NCBI GenBank assembly: GCA_036012905.1
Contig: DASCQF010000139.1
Span: forward strand, 62,001 to 126,000
Source: NP936 sp002726085
GTDB lineage: Bacteria > Acidobacteriota > Vicinamibacteria > Vicinamibacterales > UBA8438
Direction of reading: 5' to 3'
DNA: 64,000 nucleotides
Shown here in pieces: positions 62,660-64,000 of the stretch; within the stretch, counting starts at the first letter, position 1, and each line of letters opens with the position of its first letter. Both the position numbers and the translations under genes were made by a program. The notes beneath the pieces were generated by a model. That model made no database searches and was not told the origin of the DNA. It was given only the letters and a program-made list of their open reading frames with translations.

Positions 62660-62686
62660 TTGACGCTCGGCACGGGCTGTTATAGT
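62660..62686 (+). promoter_or_regulatory. Promoter-like hexamers directly upstream of aroA
   Basis: TTGACG at 62660-62665 and TATAGT at 62681-62686, 15 bases apart. Only six bases separate the -10 element from ATG 62693, so transcription could start at or next to the start codon. No Shine-Dalgarno is visible. Confidence 0.3.
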
Positions 62687-62692
62687 GCTCCG

Positions 62693-64000
62693 ATGGCGTC
62701 GGTTATCGTTCACCCGGCCACGCGTGTCCATGGTCGGCTCAGGATTCCCGGCGACAAGTCTATCTCCCACCGGTACGCCCTCCTTGCGGCGCTGGCCGAC
62801 GGGTCGTCAACAATTGCGCGCTATGCGCCGGGGGCCGACTGCGCTGCGACACTGGCGTGCCTCGCGGCGCTGGGGGTGGTGGTCAACGGTCCCCATGATG
62901 CTCCCAATGGCGCACCGGATCGACGTGTCGTCACACTCCAGGGGCGCGGTATCGGCGGTCTGGCTCCTCCGTCCCTGCCACTTGATGCCGGCAACTCCGG
63001 CACGACGCTCCGCCTCTTGTCCGGTGTGCTCGCCGGACACCCGTTCGACAGCATCATCACCGGAGACCGGTCGCTGCGACGGCGACCCATGCGACGAATC
63101 ATCGAACCGTTGTCCAGGATGGGCGCGCAGTTGAGCGCACCCGACGACCGCCCTCCAATCACCATTCGGGGCGCGTCGCTACGGGGCATCGATTTCACGC
63201 CCCCCGTGGCGAGCGCTCAGGTCAAGACCGCGATACTGCTGGCCGGGCTCCACGCCACGGGCGAGACAACGGTCAGAGAACGCCAGGCCACGCGTGACCA
63301 CACGGAGCGGGCGTTTCCGGTGTTCGGCGCCAAGCTGACCCACCTCGACGGGGTAATTACCCTGCGTGGGGGGCAACGCCTACGCGGCACCAACGTGACG
63401 GTCCCGGGTGACGCGTCGTCGGCAGCGTTCTGGGCGGCTGCGGCCGCCGCGTTGCCGCACTCCGACGTCACGCTCGACGATGTCGGTCTCAACCCCACCC
63501 GCACCGGGTTCCTGAAGCTCCTCGAGCGTGTTGGCGCACATGTCGAGCGGATTGACACAACCGAGGAGGGAGGTGAGCCTCGCGGTTCCCTCCGGGTCCG
63601 CCATGGTGGAAACGCCCTGCTCGAGCTCGGCCCAGACGACGTACCGAGCGTCATCGACGAGTTGCCCGTGCTGGCGGCGCTGGCGACACACGGGGGGGAA
63701 TTGCATGTCACGGGCGCCAGCGAGCTTCGGCACAAAGAGAGCGACCGGATCACGGCGCTCGCCACGGGGCTCCGTCTGTTGGGAGCGCGAATCGACGAAC
63801 TGGAAGACGGATTTCACGTCATTGGCGATCGGCAGCTCCAGGGAGGAACGGCCGATGCCGCGGGCGACCACCGGCTGGCCATGGCATTCGCCGTCGCGGC
63901 GCTCGGTGGGGCGCGACCCAGCGAGATCCTCAATGCCGAGATCGTCGACGTGTCGTACCCCGGATTCTTCGATGTCCTGAAGTCAATCAGCCAACGCTGA
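62693..64000 (+). CDS. aroA: 3-phosphoshikimate 1-carboxyvinyltransferase (EPSP synthase)
   Basis: 435 residues, complete; the stop TGA is the last codon of the window. Joins phosphoenolpyruvate and shikimate-3-phosphate in the shikimate pathway to aromatic amino acids. The N-terminal GDKSISHRYALLAALADG, LDAGNSGTTLRLLSGVLAG, DRSLRRRPMRRIIEPL and the C-terminal LRHKESDRITALATGL are signature segments. The start is ATG 62693 (MASVIVHPATRVHG); the 141 codons of open frame before it, back to 62270, lie opposite the anti-sigma gene and are not coding. It is the only plus-strand gene in the last 9 kb. Confidence 0.97.
   Translation: MASVIVHPATRVHGRLRIPGDKSISHRYALLAALADGSSTIARYAPGADCAATLACLAALGVVVNGPHDAPNGAPDRRVVTLQGRGIGGLAPPSLPLDAGNSGTTLRLLSGVLAGHPFDSIITGDRSLRRRPMRRIIEPLSRMGAQLSAPDDRPPITIRGASLRGIDFTPPVASAQVKTAILLAGLHATGETTVRERQATRDHTERAFPVFGAKLTHLDGVITLRGGQRLRGTNVTVPGDASSAAFWAAAAAALPHSDVTLDDVGLNPTRTGFLKLLERVGAHVERIDTTEEGGEPRGSLRVRHGGNALLELGPDDVPSVIDELPVLAALATHGGELHVTGASELRHKESDRITALATGLRLLGARIDELEDGFHVIGDRQLQGGTADAAGDHRLAMAFAVAALGGARPSEILNAEIVDVSYPGFFDVLKSISQR

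Noticed and set aside
62270..62692. Upstream extension of aroA by 141 codons
   Set aside because: Overlaps the anti-sigma gene on the other strand; the EPSP synthase family begins at 62693.

Overview
The window is GC-rich bacterial chromosome (about 60-65% G+C by eye, with one clearly AT-richer gene). It is dense in surface-polysaccharide genes, outer-membrane beta-barrels and Sec/lipoprotein signal peptides, so the host is a diderm. A PQQ-type quinoprotein, FG-GAP/VCBS proteins with a UnbV-like end, GMC and Gfo/Idh enzymes and an EF-hand protein suggest Acidobacteriota, perhaps a Vicinamibacteria-like lineage. That is inference from gene content only; there is no rRNA marker.

Layout. 1-9.8 kb: a mainly housekeeping minus-strand run of polyprenyl synthetase (cut by the window edge), tatD, metG, larC, radC, dapF, an outer-membrane protein, a CPBP protease, dtd and ttcA, mostly with overlapping or near-touching ends. 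9.8-17.4 kb: a tightly packed minus-strand glycan locus of three GT4 glycosyltransferases, a methyltransferase, a GT-C-like membrane protein and an NAD-dependent epimerase. 17.6-29.1 kb: an accessory region with an outer-membrane protein, an FG-GAP surface protein, two lipoproteins in opposite orientation sharing an almost identical 102-residue C-terminal domain, a flippase-like membrane protein and a methyltransferase between them, another methyltransferase, a GlpD-like oxidoreductase, and an EF-hand protein whose end resembles the lipoprotein domain. 29.2-36.2 kb: a quinoprotein dehydrogenase lipoprotein and three large integral membrane proteins, two of them GT-C-like and one AT-rich. 36.6-44.6 kb: SGNH lipoprotein, a second member of the outer-membrane family, GT2, asparagine synthase, FkbM methyltransferase, a 58-residue ORF and an AlgX/AlgJ-like lipoprotein. 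45.1-49.9 kb: two convergent hybrid histidine kinases. 50.2-60.1 kb: a second sugar cluster with two left-handed-beta-helix acyltransferases, a Gfo/Idh dehydrogenase plus DegT aminotransferase (amino-sugar cassette), a polysaccharide deacetylase, then VOC, GMC oxidoreductase and Gfo/Idh, a GT2 and a VTT membrane protein. 60.2-64.0 kb: outer-membrane barrel, inositol-monophosphatase-like enzyme, RsbW-like anti-sigma kinase and aroA, whose stop codon ends the window.

How it fits together. The glycosyltransferases, epimerase, amino-sugar cassette, acyltransferases, FkbM enzyme, deacetylase, AsnB and AlgX-like protein together look like parts of one or more lipid-linked surface glycan pathways. 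The polyprenyl synthetase at the left edge could supply carrier precursors. No Wzx, Wzy, Wza/Wzc or initiating phosphoglycosyltransferase is recognisable, so the assembly machinery is either elsewhere or replaced by the LPG-synthase-TM-like and GT-C-like membrane proteins. The most novel-looking element is the secreted protein family defined by the shared C-terminal domain at 21678-21983 and 24157-24462. I saw no rRNA, tRNA, CRISPR array, insertion sequence or prophage.
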